Assembly (NCBI GenBank): GCA_002049455.2
Contig: KV918877.1
Coordinates: 124,001 to 188,000 of the forward strand
Direction: 5' to 3'
DNA: 64,000 bases
DNA from: Porphyra umbilicalis
Lineage: Eukaryota; Rhodophyta; Bangiophyceae; Bangiales; Bangiaceae
Shown here: positions 48,101 through 55,877 of the stretch, piece by piece
Position numbering within the stretch: the first letter of the stretch is position 1
Layout of the letters: each line of letters starts with the position of its first letter
Made by a program: the position numbers and the translations under genes
Notes under the pieces: generated by a model
What the model was told of the DNA's origin: nothing
Seen by the model: the letters and a program-made list of their open reading frames with translations, nothing else
Database searches by the model: none

Positions 48101-50915
48101 TGTAGACGCCGCCGTGCACGGCGATGTCCAAGTCGCCGCACGCGCCCACGGCCGACGCCGTGTTCGTGCAGCTGTTGTTGATGAGTCACATGTTCCTGCA
48201 GGCACCCGTGTGGACGCTACCAGCAGCGCCGGCGACGGCGAACGAGATGTTGCGGCCGTGGACGGCGATGGACGAGTTGGTGCACGCGCGCAGGACCGAC
48301 GCCGTGCTGGTGGAGTTGTCGTTGATGGCTATCATGTGAAGCGACGTCACGATGCCGACACCCGTGTTGGAGTAGAAGGCCGCGATGTCGGAGCCCGTGC
48401 TGACGCCGCCGTCGACAGCGATGGAGACCTCGCAACACGCACGCACGACCGACGCCGTGATGGTGGAGTTGCTGTTGATGGTGTTCATGTGCATCGAGAA
48501 CAAGACGCCGCCGCCCGTGATGGCGTAGGTGGCGGCGCCGTCGACACCCGTGTCGACGCCGCCGCGCACGGCGATCGACACGTTGTCGCTCGCCCACGCG
48601 ATCGACACCATCATGACGGAGCTGCTGGAGACGCGCGACATGTGGCCACCGACGCTGCAGCTGCCGACGATCAGGACGATGATGGCGGTAGCGGTTGTGA
48701 TGTGGGAGGTGGTCAACTTGGGGGTGATTTGTCTCTGTTTAGTGGAGTCTCTGCCTCGCGCCATGACGATCCGTTATCCAGCTTGGACGCGGAGGACCTC
48801 AGGTTTATTTCAGAGGCCCTCTCCTCTACATGCTTCAGAGGCAAACCTGGACGCTCCGGGTCGTCGTACGTACCGTATATCGAGAGGGCAATGCAGCTCG
48901 GGCCTGTGTCCGACAACGCTACGACGAAAAAACACTGCCCAGACCACGTCAAAGGTGCCCCAGAGGTCAGCCGCCGCCGTGAAACCACGGCCGAGCGCCG
49001 AGAAGGTGCTATCAAGCACGATGTTGATGCTGCCAGAGAAGTACATGCCCCCTCAACCCGCGGCTCACATGCCAATGAGGCGCGTGGCCCGGCAGCAGCA
49101 CATCACGACGAAGGGCAGGCGTCTGCCCAGGCGGTTGGGTCCTCGTCACGACATGTCATGCAGTTCCACTCAGCACCTGTTACCGAATTGACATCGGTTC
49201 CTGAATTCGGAATGCACGGTCTGATTCGATCAAAGATTGCGTCGATTCGGACATTTGGTGCTCACGTTTTCCGAGTAGTAGCCCCCGAGAGGCGTCCTCC
49301 GTCCAGTCGCATGCCCAAGCGACATACCGGGGATAAGCTCAGGGTGCGCGTTCAGACCTTCCCACAATACCCGACCATTGTGAGTGACGCATTCTTTGGC
49401 AGGCCTGCGGCCGACTCTAGTGTGAAACGCAAAGAGTTGAGGGCTCAGCTGCCGTCAGAACAGGAAAAGCGGTTGTCTGCTACGGAACTCAACCGAAAGG
49501 TCAGCGAGAGCGCAGCTTACCTTCGAGCCGAGTACAAAGACTTTGGTGTGAAACGCTTCCTCAGCAGTGTGAATGATCCGAGCGTCACATGGGTGCAACA
49601 GGTGACCGCTGCTCGGAACGAGAAGATGGTGATGGGCGGTGAGCCAAGACCAATCGATGTGTACTATCTTTCAGATATGTCACCTCGAAACGAGGATGGG
49701 TGCAGCAGGAGCCTTGGCGACCCTTCCTGTACCGCCATAGCGGCTCCTGTTCCTCCTCGTGAGCGCTTTGAGAATCCACGCACTCTAAACCACCACACCA
49801 TGCTCGGTGCCGCGTCTACGTACGAAGGGATCAACACCAACCTGCTTTACGCTGGGACCAGAGGGTCCCACTTCAGCTGGCACGTGGAGGACAGTCTGCT
49901 GCAGTCCTCATCGTACTTGCAGAAGGGCTCAAATAAGTTTTGGTTTTTTATTCCTGCCCCCGAACGTCCGCGAGCCGAGCGCGTCATGCGAGAACACATG
50001 GACCCCGCTGTACTGGCAGCGGCTGGAGGGGATGTATGGGAGGTACTCGCCGTGAAAGCGTGCCTTTGGCCTGCGACTCTGTTTCTAGCGCATGGCGTTC
50101 GCGTGGGGTTCCACACGATGGAGACTGGGGACTTTGTTGTAACGGGGTATGGAGTACTGCACAGTGGTTTCAACGGGGGACCAAACATAGCCTCTGCGGT
50201 GAACCTGGCATGCACGGGTTGGCTCTCCTATGCGATAGAACATGCCGCACACTGGCGTACGAAGCTCACAATCCACATCCCTTTCGAAAAGTTGCTGGTG
50301 TTTGCCGCTCAGAAGCTAGCCGACGGGGAGTGGTGGTGCGGCGATGCAAAGACCTATGAAGCGTGGGAGCCAGCAGAGTTCCGACGAGATGTCGCCGTGA
50401 TGGTGTCGTACTTAGAAGAGTACCTCAACAGTGTTGTTACCTTCATGGAAGTGGACTCTCAGCAAGGCTGGGGAGGCAAAAAGCCCACTGCTGTGGCCCT
50501 TGGAAGCACATCACGAGCTGTTCAGCGGTTTGTCGTCGAAAATGCGATCCAGCCGGAGGGTGAGCCCTTAGTGCTCCCAAACGAGATGGAGGGAACTGCT
50601 ACAGACTACTCTGTTGACGGCGCTTCATGCCCTCACTGTGGTGTGGTCACATGGATTTCTGCGGTTGTCTGCCCGGCGTGCATTGAGCAGCTCGGTGATG
50701 ATGCGGTTCCTAACGCGCCACTGTGCTGCTGGCGGTGTGCACCTGTCATGTTCGATGCAGAGCACGATCGGCTCCGCCAGGGTCTTCCGACTTCTAAGGA
50801 CCTGGCCGGATGCCATGCTCCTGTGCTGGTGCAGCGGCTGTCCAACAGCAGCGTGTACCTGTTGGTGGACAAGCTGAAGGTGCTCGGGGGGGGGGGGCGG
50901 AAGGGTGCCTCTTGA
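45192..50915 (+). CDS. Giant JmjC-domain dioxygenase with 51-residue repeats
   Basis: From the ATG at 45192 one uninterrupted frame encodes 1907 residues. Residues 1-60 form an Arg/Ala/Glu-rich helix, and 180-700 contain unrecognised folded sequence with Cys pairs. A Gly/Asp-rich linker precedes about eight 51-residue repeats (about 777-1157). The JmjC domain spans about 1530-1680: the Fe(II) ligands are H1564 and E1566 in FSWHVED, and H1657 in VLHSGFNGGPNIASAVN. SSYLQKGSNKFWFFIP matches the YLhxGxxKxWY segment of KDM4/KDM5-type enzymes. A Cys-rich zinc-like cluster follows (CPHC, CPAC and CCWRC, about 1813-1850). JmjC enzymes are 2-oxoglutarate-dependent histone or protein demethylases/hydroxylases. 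The last residues follow a G10 run and may be misread. The gene is tail-to-tail with a transposase and preceded by the 164-bp satellite. Confidence 0.85.
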   Translation: MEGGDASESLGPLPGELSRNQRRQVARARRRADAMTAEAARVVEEAARAVDAVDAFERGAVALAREADRNAHSAPAIPDGSILGSRRGGDRGRRRGRGSGTGRGGGEGQPIRRVEPSHVPDHCNGSGSPLGPVADSASISVRGLQLARGKSVRGRPGATQQTTAYGHGSRVTQRTHAMARGAVHVVDGAQSAPDMIAVVNDARRVLAGRVGGLTATQMRMLLSALELAGPWYLPSPSRLQVLSQCRGGCGDVEAIDSLLASAVRILHEDVDGVPSCGDTAAAGFLVQQALASHGCKGQCSAVAHRAPPSVHPFATPAAPVPAPRPSNTPIAPRAKAVADLSARRRPLLRQAPPPPKRFCLKASRDGDPPSTATVTTFAPPPPHGPQVLPRASSAGAPSRTRSVPVCPVPSASSLPVPPRFLFPVRAERHVQLSATDLASLEEGMEMSKHMMDGLLLWFLYWARSSGVIGGLRVLSALDGEDVKDASTDDVLIVNRAASVLLNRLVFSGGTVVMPVYSGRGWSGVVIRGLDKVVPSVVQAVLDGEAEPVHGAAVVLINTYAGNGGAEVDFEVLNGLFCSLTAAICQTRLRSKDCIGMRMRVNGCLRTRLPVRRVGTPAGEMADTADNLLAYFSLLHSAEPAAAACLLRADDGPQWRKAHSPRRLRGLIRRIVEAHRPGGKVWHEQEPAAELLNGCDLSEDEASDSGDCMKDVTDDEDAGAGGSARDGGGDGGGGSDGGGGGGSIPGRAGDRGARGSEDEDRADGRDKEDEVESRARQVFGREHGRRRDRGDVVDELHERAGRDADGRDGGDGRVDGARVDAVVHGDVQVAARAHGQRRDRGAVDDVLHVRAGRNADGRDGGDGRTGGARVDAAVHGDVQVAARAHGQRRDRGAVDDVLHERAGRDADGRDGGDGRVDGARVDAVVHGDVQVAARAHGQRRDRGAVDDVLHVRAGRNADGRDGGDGRTGGARVDAAVHGDVQVAARAHGRRRVRAAVVDESHVPAGTRVDATSSAGDGERDVAAVDGDGRVGARAQDRRRAGGVVVDGYHVKRRHDADTRVGVEGRDVGARADAAVDSDGDLATRTHDRRRDGGVAVDGVHVHREQDAAARDGVGGGAVDTRVDAAAHGDRHVVARPRDRHHHDGAAGDARHVATDAAAADDQDDDGGSGCDVGGGQLGGDLSLFSGVSASRHDDPLSSLDAEDLRFISEALSSTCFRGKPGRSGSSYVPYIERAMQLGPVSDNATTKKHCPDHVKGAPEVSRRRETTAERREGAIKHDVDAAREVHAPSTRGSHANEARGPAAAHHDEGQASAQAVGSSSRHVMQFHSAPVTELTSVPEFGMHGLIRSKIASIRTFGAHVFRVVAPERRPPSSRMPKRHTGDKLRVRVQTFPQYPTIVSDAFFGRPAADSSVKRKELRAQLPSEQEKRLSATELNRKVSESAAYLRAEYKDFGVKRFLSSVNDPSVTWVQQVTAARNEKMVMGGEPRPIDVYYLSDMSPRNEDGCSRSLGDPSCTAIAAPVPPRERFENPRTLNHHTMLGAASTYEGINTNLLYAGTRGSHFSWHVEDSLLQSSSYLQKGSNKFWFFIPAPERPRAERVMREHMDPAVLAAAGGDVWEVLAVKACLWPATLFLAHGVRVGFHTMETGDFVVTGYGVLHSGFNGGPNIASAVNLACTGWLSYAIEHAAHWRTKLTIHIPFEKLLVFAAQKLADGEWWCGDAKTYEAWEPAEFRRDVAVMVSYLEEYLNSVVTFMEVDSQQGWGGKKPTAVALGSTSRAVQRFVVENAIQPEGEPLVLPNEMEGTATDYSVDGASCPHCGVVTWISAVVCPACIEQLGDDAVPNAPLCCWRCAPVMFDAEHDRLRQGLPTSKDLAGCHAPVLVQRLSNSSVYLLVDKLKVLGGGGRKGAS
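47520..48660. repeat. 153-bp in-frame tandem repeat in the JmjC gene
   Basis: GACGCCGTGATCGTGG-type landmarks occur at 47550, 47703, 47856, 48009 and 48162 with a period of exactly 153 bp. Diverged copies follow (48306, 48459, about 48600). Alternate copies resemble each other more closely, which indicates a 306-bp dimer stage. The encoded 51-residue unit is rich in Asp, Arg, Gly and Val. The opposite strand is open as well. Confidence 0.92.
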
Positions 50916-51160
50916 ATAAGACATGTTTCTGGTTACCACTGATTTTCTTTTGTTTGATAGTCTCCGGGTCCTGAGCTCTTACTTCCGACGTTCCCGGTGG
51001 GGCGTGGAGGTTTGTGCGCTTTTTTCATCTACCTTTTCGTGTGATACTGCCTTGACAATATTGCTCGTTTTGCTGGGTGAGGTGATACATCCAGAGAACA
51101 CAATATTCTCTTTCACTCAGCCCCATCCTAGCGCAGCCGCATTGGCAAAAACGCCCCCAG
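50916..51160. other. Convergent junction of the JmjC gene and the transposase
   Basis: Only 245 bp separate the two stop codons. The stretch is AT-richer than the genes and must contain both 3' ends. No further gene fits. Confidence 0.5.
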
Positions 51161-51900
51161 TCATCCACTCTTGAAGTGGAAGCCAGATCTCTTGGTGAAC
51201 ATCACGTTGTGCTGCCCGCAGGGCAGAACGAAGGCAAGTTGTCTCACATGGTCAGCTGGTATCAAAGACAATCCAGCTTCAGTGTCGATTGTGACTTCAG
51301 CGGGCTGTCCCAAGACGCTGAATGCCATCGCTGGTATCTTCCAGGTCTCACAGGCGACATGGAGCTCGCCATCGATTGTTCCAATGGACTGCACACGGAC
51401 AAAGCGCAATTCTCTGCTATCCAACAGATCGGAGCCGGACTCGTGTTCGGGGGTGGCTCCGTTCTTATGCAGAGACACTGTGGACCCTTCTCGGAGGACA
51501 GACGGTCGATGCGCTTGCGTGGCTTGACGCCAGAATGCCAGAGTTGCGTTGGGCGCACGACTTCGCCAGAACTCCTCCGTGGATCCCAGAACCGTACGCG
51601 CGGCTGTTCGTGGACGCCAGCGCATGTTGGTGGACAGTGATTGTCGTTTGTGAGGACCGAGGCTATGAAAAGTGACAGACTTCAGTGGCTGGCCTTCTTG
51701 ACCAAGAAGCCACGAAGCAGGAATCCCATGTGCGCCGGGCATGGAAAGAACCCGTGAGTACTGCTCTGTGTCTCTCCACCTTTGCATGGAGTACTCAGCG
51801 GGGTTCCGACTGTTACTCTGGCTCACCTCCCGCTTCGAATGTTGGTGGAACTTCTCGAAAATGAGCTCACATATCGCTGACCCCAGCTGCGCAAGTGGGG
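51161..51900 (-). CDS. C-terminal part of the KDZ/CACTA-like transposase after a frameshift
   Basis: This frame continues the transposase frame of 51823-54147 with a one-base offset. The switch lies at a CCCCCC run (minus strand, near 51896-51902). Immediately after it, LAQLGSAICELIFEKFHQHSK resembles the helical segment that carries the final acidic residue in related transposases. The end (about 51390-51161) has a mixed beta-type composition. A one-base length change in the C-run would fuse both parts into one protein of about 990 residues. Whether it is a mutation or a sequencing error is open. Confidence 0.6.
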
Positions 51901-54147
51901 GGTGCGATATAACAGTTCCAGTACACGATGTACGGACGGTCTCTCCCAACTGCCGTTAAAGGGTAATAGTCGACGCAGCTCAATCATGAGGCTCTCGCCC
52001 ATAACTTGGAGCTCAGCGACGGTCGGCCGCTCTCTCATGGCCTTCTCCCCGTCCGAAGAGAGTGTTGGCACATAGAACAGTGCCGTGGAAAACCGTCGCA
52101 GGGCCTTGAGACCTCTGAGAGCAGCACGTGCGTGAGGTGACGTGGCCGTGCTGTGCACAAGGTACTGTATGACAGTGGGACCTACTGTGATCAGCACTGC
52201 ATAGTCTGACATTGACAGAGTTGTGCCACCCATTTTTTCTGGCTCGAATGAGGACAGGATCGTGTGTGTCGGAACATGCTTCGCACTTCGGCGCATTTCC
52301 CGCATGAACTTGTCTCGCTGCTCAACTGAGAGCGCCTCGTACGCTTCCATCAGGAGGTGTGAGCCGATGTTGTAGTATAGTAGATGTGAAGGAGCAACTA
52401 TGACGTGCTCGTGTATGTCAAACGTCTCAGGTCCCCGGGCCTCGGTCAGGCGCATCATTAGACTGCCTGTCTTGTCCGTAATGCCATTCAAGAGGAGTGC
52501 GTCCTTCACTGCGTCTGTCGATAGTCCCGGTTTGTTCTTTATGACAGACATGATGAGAGAAGTTCGCTCTTGCGTTCTTGAGTACCGTGAGTCCTTCACG
52601 TTGAAAGATACCGTGCTGCTCATCGCTCTCTCCTTCCTTTCTGTGTGTGTTTTTGTTTGCACAATGTCGCAGCTTGTGCAGTGCTCTGTGCCTGGGGCGC
52701 CTATTGAGTTGGAGAACTTGGCGGCCATGGGGAAATCAAATACACCGAGGCACAGGTACACCCGAATGACAACACTCTCCTTTTTGAAGGCGTCATAGAC
52801 AGCCAAGCCCTCCTTACCTGCTATTATCAAGTCGTCGACGATTTTTTTGAGCAGGGCATCCGGGCTTGCTCCTGGGGGGAGGTAAAAGAGAGGACGGACA
52901 GAATACGCACGATCCTGCAAGCACAGCGATGTGTAACCCCCGTAGTAGCCCTCCAGGCTTCCGCGGCGACGCTTATGCACATTGAACTCGTCGCCGTACA
53001 GCGACACGTACAGCACATATGGGTCCTTCTCGGAAAGGTTGTCTTCGCAGGGCTGAGGCACATGTGACAGCTCTAAGGGGCTGGTGGCAGTCAAAGCTGA
53101 CCATGAATTCTTTTCATGCTCGGTGGACTCCCGTACGGCGATAACAAACACGCCACCGGACCGCGTGAAGCGTAGCGTAACACGGCGCTCTTCCGTGAAA
53201 CAGGACGCCCAGCGCTCTGGCGGCATAAACCCGGGGAGCGCCTCAAACAGCGCGAGTGAGTCACCTACCCGCAACGTGCGTTCAGGAGCATACGTGGACG
53301 CCGATATGGTTACGCATCCGTCAGGCGCCATGGAGGTGCTTAACAAGCGGGCCTCGAACACGGTCGCTTCATCAAAAGAGATCTTGGCGGTGCATCCAAT
53401 GTCAAAGCTGTGTTCGTCTCGGAAGAAGACCCTGTTCACATTAAACCTGGCGGGGTCCCTGGCCGCCACTGTTTGAAAGAACTCGGCCGGTCGCTCGACA
53501 GTGCCCATTCGAGAGTCCCCTTTGTTGTGGAACAGTGCTGCTGTTACAGGATCCGCAAAGTCCCTCTTTATGTGCTCAGAAAACGTAATGTACGACACTT
53601 CCACGTTCGGCAGTTTACGCATGGCTTTCCCTTTTCCAACAGGTAGCTGGCGTGTTGTCGTCTCCCGTCGTAGGGGTATTGCAGACTTCAACATGTGCTC
53701 GCGCAGTTTTCGCAAGCGCCACCGCGACGGCCATTTTTCTGTCGGATCAAAGGAGTTTTCTGCCTCTCGCATAATGTCGTACTGCCTCAGCGTGACGCGC
53801 GCTCTGCCGTACAGGTAACCGAAGCACACGAACTCGCGACGTGATACAAAGCCCCCACGATCGCGGTCCCCCTCGAAGGAGAATTCCGAGTCATCTGAGG
53901 GACACCCGTCACGCCCAGAGTCGGAGGATAGAGCAACGTCCTCATAGTCTCCCACAGAATGCGCTGGTGCCTCCCTGGTGCCTGAATCATCTGGGGTTTG
54001 GTTTGCGACGCTGCTTTCAGGATCCTCCAAGCCGCCAGTACGGGCAGCCGAGCCTGATGACGCTTGCTGCTCTTCCATGTGCAATAGGTTCCCATCATTG
54101 AGATGAAAGAAGGCAGCACCTCGCGGGCCACGCCGGCGACGCTTCAT
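51823..54147 (-). CDS. KDZ/CACTA-like DDE transposase
   Basis: From ATG 54147 this frame gives 774 residues. A GTG-initiated extension to 54234 adds a Cys-containing stretch (CPCSYRTC) that may belong to an upstream exon. The catalytic part is recognisable by pattern: VLYVSLYGDEFNVHKRR with the first Asp; G-YYGGY, R-YSVRPLFYLPPG and a long VDDLIIAGKEGLAVYD segment; then LGVFDFPMAAKFSNSIG with the second Asp; and HCTSCD as a zinc-like pair. This order matches CACTA (TNP2) and KDZ transposases. The last acidic residue probably lies behind the frameshift at 51.9 kb. The N-terminal 100 residues are acidic and Ser-rich. It is convergent with the JmjC gene and would mobilise the element that contains both. 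Assignment is by motif only. Confidence 0.7.
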   Translation of the reverse strand: MKRRRRGPRGAAFFHLNDGNLLHMEEQQASSGSAARTGGLEDPESSVANQTPDDSGTREAPAHSVGDYEDVALSSDSGRDGCPSDDSEFSFEGDRDRGGFVSRREFVCFGYLYGRARVTLRQYDIMREAENSFDPTEKWPSRWRLRKLREHMLKSAIPLRRETTTRQLPVGKGKAMRKLPNVEVSYITFSEHIKRDFADPVTAALFHNKGDSRMGTVERPAEFFQTVAARDPARFNVNRVFFRDEHSFDIGCTAKISFDEATVFEARLLSTSMAPDGCVTISASTYAPERTLRVGDSLALFEALPGFMPPERWASCFTEERRVTLRFTRSGGVFVIAVRESTEHEKNSWSALTATSPLELSHVPQPCEDNLSEKDPYVLYVSLYGDEFNVHKRRRGSLEGYYGGYTSLCLQDRAYSVRPLFYLPPGASPDALLKKIVDDLIIAGKEGLAVYDAFKKESVVIRVYLCLGVFDFPMAAKFSNSIGAPGTEHCTSCDIVQTKTHTERKERAMSSTVSFNVKDSRYSRTQERTSLIMSVIKNKPGLSTDAVKDALLLNGITDKTGSLMMRLTEARGPETFDIHEHVIVAPSHLLYYNIGSHLLMEAYEALSVEQRDKFMREMRRSAKHVPTHTILSSFEPEKMGGTTLSMSDYAVLITVGPTVIQYLVHSTATSPHARAALRGLKALRRFSTALFYVPTLSSDGEKAMRERPTVAELQVMGESLMIELRRLLPFNGSWERPSVHRVLELLYRTPHLRSWGQRYVSSFSRSSTNIRSGR

Positions 54148-54234
54148 GTCTTCTTTTGTGCCGTGGTCGTACACTGCGGAATAACACGTTCTGTAAGAGC
54201 ACGGGCAGTCACCCAAGTTTAGTGGTAGTGACAC

Positions 54235-55877
54235 ACACTAGACGTCAGTCCAGGGAGAGGCCTTTTGTGTACACGGATAGTCAAGCATAAGACGGTCAAA
54301 CTCAAGAACGCAACCACAGAGGGAAAGCAGAACAAAGAGATCCTCATATAGAGACGGTACACAGTGCGACGCGAGGAGAGGTGACACCACGAGCTGGGCA
54401 TATGCACGGAGCGGGGGCAGTACGATAACAGCAGCGTACAAGGACAAGGTTGCAGGAGAAACGGTGGAGGAGGGCGGTGCAGAGGCAATGCACCACGCCG
54501 AGGCTCTCCCGAGACTCAGGTGCGTGCGCCAGAGACGAGCGACGTTCCGGTAGTCAGATCTGTACGTTTTGCGTCGTTCCCGGTTGCAAGACCCTCCAAG
54601 ATCAACCGCACTTGGGCGACAAAGCGACGTGTCCACTTGTGCAACTGCTCCTGCCATGGGCTAGTCCGTTGCCTGGTTCTCAGTTTGATCCTGACGACTA
54701 TCTGGGGGACTGTTCCTGAAGATTCCGCAGATGATCCTCACGATGATCTTCAGGATAGACTAGACGGGAGCACTGGAAGAGCTCGCAGGATAGAGTGCTG
54801 ATTAATTCCATGTCTCGCCCCACATCGGGTTTGGGATCGCCTCAGGACGATCCTTCGGAATAACTGACAGACGGTCCTGAGCCAATCTGTGGATCAATAC
54901 AGTACGATCTTAGAAACGCGTCGAACCAACCTCGAGAATCGATGTGGCTGTATGGGAAACCCGATCCTCAGTCTTATCCCGTGGATTTCTCGATTTTGCG
55001 GCTAGGATTAAATAAGGACGAGCATCCGTCTCGCTGTGAATACCCATACTCGGTGAATGAGCAGTGGTCAGATACCCGCGAAACCTGACGTCCAAGGGTA
55101 TCAAGAGTGTTACTCGTACTCTCGATTCTGGATAATTCGACACTTTTGACGGTGAATTGACCGGATACTCCCACATCAAATCGATGCCTGGCAATCTGAG
55201 CAGAGGCAGAGCGTGCGATTCGGGCCAACATCACGCATCTGCATGCGTGCGAAGCGAGTGACAGCCCACCATCCACCCTCTTGCGCTCTTAGGCGTTCGT
55301 CATCCTTCTCTGCTCTCCCCGTTCCTCCGCCCCGATCTTCATCCTCGCCCACCACGCGGCGCGGCGGCGGTCACCTTCCCAACCCTCCCGTTCGTCTCGC
55401 CTTTCGCGAGCCTCTCGCTCGCTCCTTGCACTTCCACCGAGAGTTCCAATCGGTCCTTGGGGTGGACGCATTCGACAGGGCCTGTAGCCCTGATCGCCGC
55501 CCGGTCGGACCCAGTGACAATGCTCGTTCGGGCCGAGGAGCCAACGGAGGTCCGGCACCACGACGACATCAGCCGCTTAACGAATAAATTGGTATCAAAA
55601 CTACAAAGTTAGCTGCACGAAGGAGGTATGCATTCCTGTGAAAGGTATACGCATACCCGCGCCTCGGAACGACATCGAATACCGACGTCCCAAAACTTCA
55701 AGGGTATGTACTCTTGATACCCGCTCTGTCAGGTTTGAGCGATACTCATACTCGGACGTCTAAAATCCGGCCCACTGTCAGCCAATACTCGGTGGCTGGA
55801 TCCGAGCCACATACCGTACTCGTGGCTGAAACTGATACCCTTGGTGAGGCCTGATTGGAACCCAAGGGCGCATGACA
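54235..55877. other. Upstream region of the transposase and small repeats
   Basis: No gene is supported. CTTACAG acceptor-like sequence just upstream of 54200 on the minus strand would allow an additional 5' exon of the transposase. Between 55044 and 55775 lies an inverted-repeat structure. I did not find clear transposon ends that pair with the left side of the JmjC region. Confidence 0.45.
55044..55775. repeat. Inverted-repeat element with GGGTATCAAGAGT arms
   Basis: AAACCTGAC...GGGTATCAAGAGT at 55081-55110 recurs inverted at about 55709-55736. GAGTAT/ATACTC motifs surround both arms. The ends are imprecise and the interior has no convincing gene. A related motif cluster occurs at 40255-40320. 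It is probably a MITE-like sequence. Confidence 0.45.

Noticed and set aside
46835..48205. Long minus-strand frames over the 51-residue repeat region of the JmjC gene
   Set aside because: They are confined to the repeat and its flank, with His/Arg/Ala-rich composition and no domain. The plus strand has a continuous 1907-codon frame with a JmjC domain.
45192..54234. A viral origin (giant-virus-like) of the JmjC gene
   Set aside because: No capsid, packaging or replication gene is nearby. The partner gene is a transposase, so a transposon or host origin is simpler.
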